Positions 3,953 to 5,783 of a stretch of DNA of 5,783 bases are shown piece after piece. The DNA is taken from assembly GCA_947631885.1 (NCBI GenBank), contig CANRMZ010000079.1:1-5783 (forward strand), in the 5' to 3' direction. The position numbers were made by a program, and so were the translations under genes. This DNA is from an uncultured Bacilli bacterium (lineage in GTDB: Bacteria; Bacillota_I; Bacilli_A; RF39; UBA660). Numbering within the stretch: position 1 is the first letter of the stretch; each line of letters begins with the position of its first letter. The notes under the pieces were generated by a model. It saw nothing but the letters and a program-made list of their open reading frames with translations. It made no database searches and was not told where the DNA came from.

Positions 3953-5783
3953 CTAATTTTTCTTAAGGCTTATACCTACAGCATATTCATTTAATTTAAG
4001 ATCTTTAGCTATGCTTTCATCAAATACTATCTTAGTAGCTAAAGTTTCAGAAGATACATAGTCATTATTGTTTTCAACAGCATTTTTTAGTTCTTCATCA
4101 GCATTATAAGTAATAGTAATTCTATCCGCTATATCAAAGCCGTTTTCTTTACGAAGAGCTTGAACTTTAGAAACAAATTCTCTAGTATCTCCTTGCTCTT
4201 TTAACTCTTTAGTAATAGTCGTATTTAAAATAATGAAGTTACCATTATCCATACCGACATTAAAGCCTTCTTTAGCATTATATCTAATATCAACCATTTC
4301 AGGAGTAATGTCATATTTTTCGCCGGCAATCTCAAGAATTATAGTTTCGCCTTTAAGAAGTTTGGCAGTCTCATCTTCAGAAAGATTAGCAAGGGCTTTA
4401 GTATACTCACCCATATTCTTACCAAAGATCTTACCTACTTCTTTGAAGTTAGGCTTGATTTCAAAAGTCATATATTCATTAATATCTTTAACAAATAGTA
4501 CTTCTTTAACATTTAATTCTTCTTCGATTAAAGATACTAAGTCTTTTAAAAGTTCTTCATTTTTACCATCAATTAAAGCCTCTGGTAAAGGTTGACGAAC
4601 TTTTATCTTATTTTCTTCTCTAACATATCTTCCGATAGAAATAATACTGCGAACTAAATCCATCTTTTCTTGAATATGTTCATTAATTAGTTTTTCATCA
4701 CATACCGGATAATCAGTTAAGTGAACAGATTTTTCGCCAGTTAAGTTACGATATAACTCTTCAGCAACAAATGGTGTAATCGGAGCTATTAATTTAGCAA
4801 GACCCGTTAAAACTTCATAAGTAGTTATATAAACGGCCTTTTTAGAGTTATCAAGCTCACTACCCCAGAATCTATTTCTATTTCTTCGGATATACCAGTT
4901 AGATAAATCATCAGACACAAATGAGGCTAAATAGTGAACTACTTTATTTAAATCGTATTCATCAAAGCCTGCTCTTACATCTTTAACAAGTTTATTATAT
5001 TTTGATAATAACCATTTATCGATTTCTTCCCTATCTTCATAAGCTACTTTACAATCATCTGTATCAATACCATCGATGTTAGCATACATAGCAAAGAAAC
5101 TATAAGTATTTTTCAACGGATTAAAGAATTTAGAATATACTTCTTTTAAGCCTTCAATATCAAACTTTAATGGTGTCCAAACAGGTGATACATATGGAAG
5201 ATAGAATCTTACCGTATCAGCACCATAATCTTTAATCGTAGTAAACGGCTCAACAATATTACCTCTTGATTTACTCATCTTTTTGCCTTCAGCATCAAGT
5301 AATAAATCATTTACTAAAACATTTTTAAATGGTGAACAACCTTTTACAAATGTTGAAATAACTAAAAGCGTATAGAACCATCCACGAGTTTGGTCAATAC
5401 CTTCACAAATGAAGTCCGCAGGGAATTGGCTTTCCCAAAGTTCTTTATTTTCAAATGGATAATGATATTGGGCAAATGGCATAGAACCTGAGTCAAACCA
5501 ACAGTCTAATACATCAGGTATTCTAGTCATGCTCTTACCACATTTTTCACATTTAATATGAACATTATCAATATATGGTTTATGTAAATCTAGATTATCA
5601 TAGATTTTTTCAATCGCCATTTCTTTAAGTTCGGCAATGCTACCAACCATATGCGTATGACCACATTCACATTTAAAGTATGGGATTGGGCTTCCCCAAT
5701 ATCTACTTCTTGATACATTCCAATCACGTGCATTAGCTATCCAGTTAGCAAACCTTTTTTCACCAACATATGCCGGATACCAA
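3953..5783 (-). CDS. ileS: Isoleucyl-tRNA synthetase, C-terminal 609 residues (partial, type 2-like)
   Basis: This enzyme joins isoleucine to tRNA-Ile in the cytoplasm. The frame is open through the right edge (first full codon at 5782), so ATG 5650 is internal; the preceding residues include NARDWNVSRSRYWGSPIP, a core synthetase motif. Numbering from 5782: two Cys pairs (38/40 and 78/81) suggest a zinc knuckle in the connective region, CWFDSGSMPFAQ is at 94-105, GIDQTRGW at 128-135, and the ATP-binding KMSKS loop at 168-172 followed by RGN. The anticodon-binding helices include DLSNWYIRRNRNRFWG near 290-310. The C-terminal part (ALRKENGFDIADRITI, then DYVSSETLATKIVFDE) resembles the tail of eukaryote-like type 2 IleS, and the C-terminal four-Cys zinc finger of type 1 enzymes is absent. 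The HIGH motif and editing domain, and any T-box leader, lie outside the window. The stop is TAG, next to the shared terminator. Confidence 0.96.
   Translation of the reverse strand, partial: WYPAYVGEKRFANWIANARDWNVSRSRYWGSPIPYFKCECGHTHMVGSIAELKEMAIEKIYDNLDLHKPYIDNVHIKCEKCGKSMTRIPDVLDCWFDSGSMPFAQYHYPFENKELWESQFPADFICEGIDQTRGWFYTLLVISTFVKGCSPFKNVLVNDLLLDAEGKKMSKSRGNIVEPFTTIKDYGADTVRFYLPYVSPVWTPLKFDIEGLKEVYSKFFNPLKNTYSFFAMYANIDGIDTDDCKVAYEDREEIDKWLLSKYNKLVKDVRAGFDEYDLNKVVHYLASFVSDDLSNWYIRRNRNRFWGSELDNSKKAVYITTYEVLTGLAKLIAPITPFVAEELYRNLTGEKSVHLTDYPVCDEKLINEHIQEKMDLVRSIISIGRYVREENKIKVRQPLPEALIDGKNEELLKDLVSLIEEELNVKEVLFVKDINEYMTFEIKPNFKEVGKIFGKNMGEYTKALANLSEDETAKLLKGETIILEIAGEKYDITPEMVDIRYNAKEGFNVGMDNGNFIILNTTITKELKEQGDTREFVSKVQALRKENGFDIADRITITYNADEELKNAVENNNDYVSSETLATKIVFDESIAKDLKLNEYAVGISLKKN

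Noticed and set aside
4233..4595. 120-codon plus-strand frame inside ileS
   Set aside because: Antisense shadow; Ser/Leu/Ile-rich composition reflects reversed Lys/Glu codons of the IleS C-terminal domain.
5648..5650. ATG as the start of ileS
   Set aside because: The frame continues upstream through NARDWNVSRSRYWGSPIP, a conserved core motif, to the right edge, so this Met is internal.
1..5783. CRISPR array, insertion sequence, tRNA or rRNA gene, riboswitch
   Set aside because: I saw no regularly spaced repeats, no terminal inverted repeats with a transposase, no tRNA-like cloverleaf and no leader long enough for a riboswitch in the gaps, which are all under 300 bases.

Overview
The window comes from a low-GC, single-membrane bacterium, most likely a member of Bacillota close to the Bacilli/Erysipelotrichia/RF39-like gut lineages. 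The evidence is the strongly A/T-biased codons, the B. subtilis-like order of a YbxB/RsmC-type methyltransferase directly before rpoB, a lipobox-bearing extracytoplasmic cyclophilin, sigma-A type promoters with 17-bp spacers, and strong Shine-Dalgarno sites. TAA, TAG and TGA all serve as stops and the conserved tryptophans of RpoB and IleS that I checked are TGG, so the code looks standard and not the UGA=Trp code of Mycoplasma. The exact taxon is an inference.

Layout. Positions 1-2328 (minus) hold the N-terminal two thirds of rpoB, cut by the left edge. Positions 2427-3017 (minus) hold a complete methyltransferase of the YbxB/RsmC family, with a strong promoter and a 12-bp perfect palindrome at its predicted transcription start. 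Positions 3079-3186 (minus) hold an easily missed 35-residue single-span membrane protein with its own extended -10 promoter; it ends only 3 bases before the -35 box of the methyltransferase. Positions 3306-3926 (plus) hold a lipoprotein cyclophilin-type peptidyl-prolyl isomerase, transcribed divergently from a promoter preceded by helically phased A-tracts. A symmetrical hairpin at 3917-3949 ends this gene and also the convergent ileS. Positions 3953-5783 (minus) hold the C-terminal part of isoleucyl-tRNA synthetase, cut by the right edge; the internal ATG at 5650 is not its start.

The genes serve core information processing (transcription, rRNA or RNA methylation, tRNA charging) plus folding of exported proteins. 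No mobile element, CRISPR array, tRNA or rRNA gene is seen. The main points of interest lie within conserved genes. RpoB carries Lys, Ile and Asp at the positions of E. coli Q513, N518 and H526 in the rifampicin pocket, which predicts intrinsic rifampicin resistance. IleS looks like the eukaryote-like type 2 class, which predicts low mupirocin sensitivity. The small membrane protein and the palindrome between the divergent genes are the least explained elements. I see no sign of a new multi-gene system.
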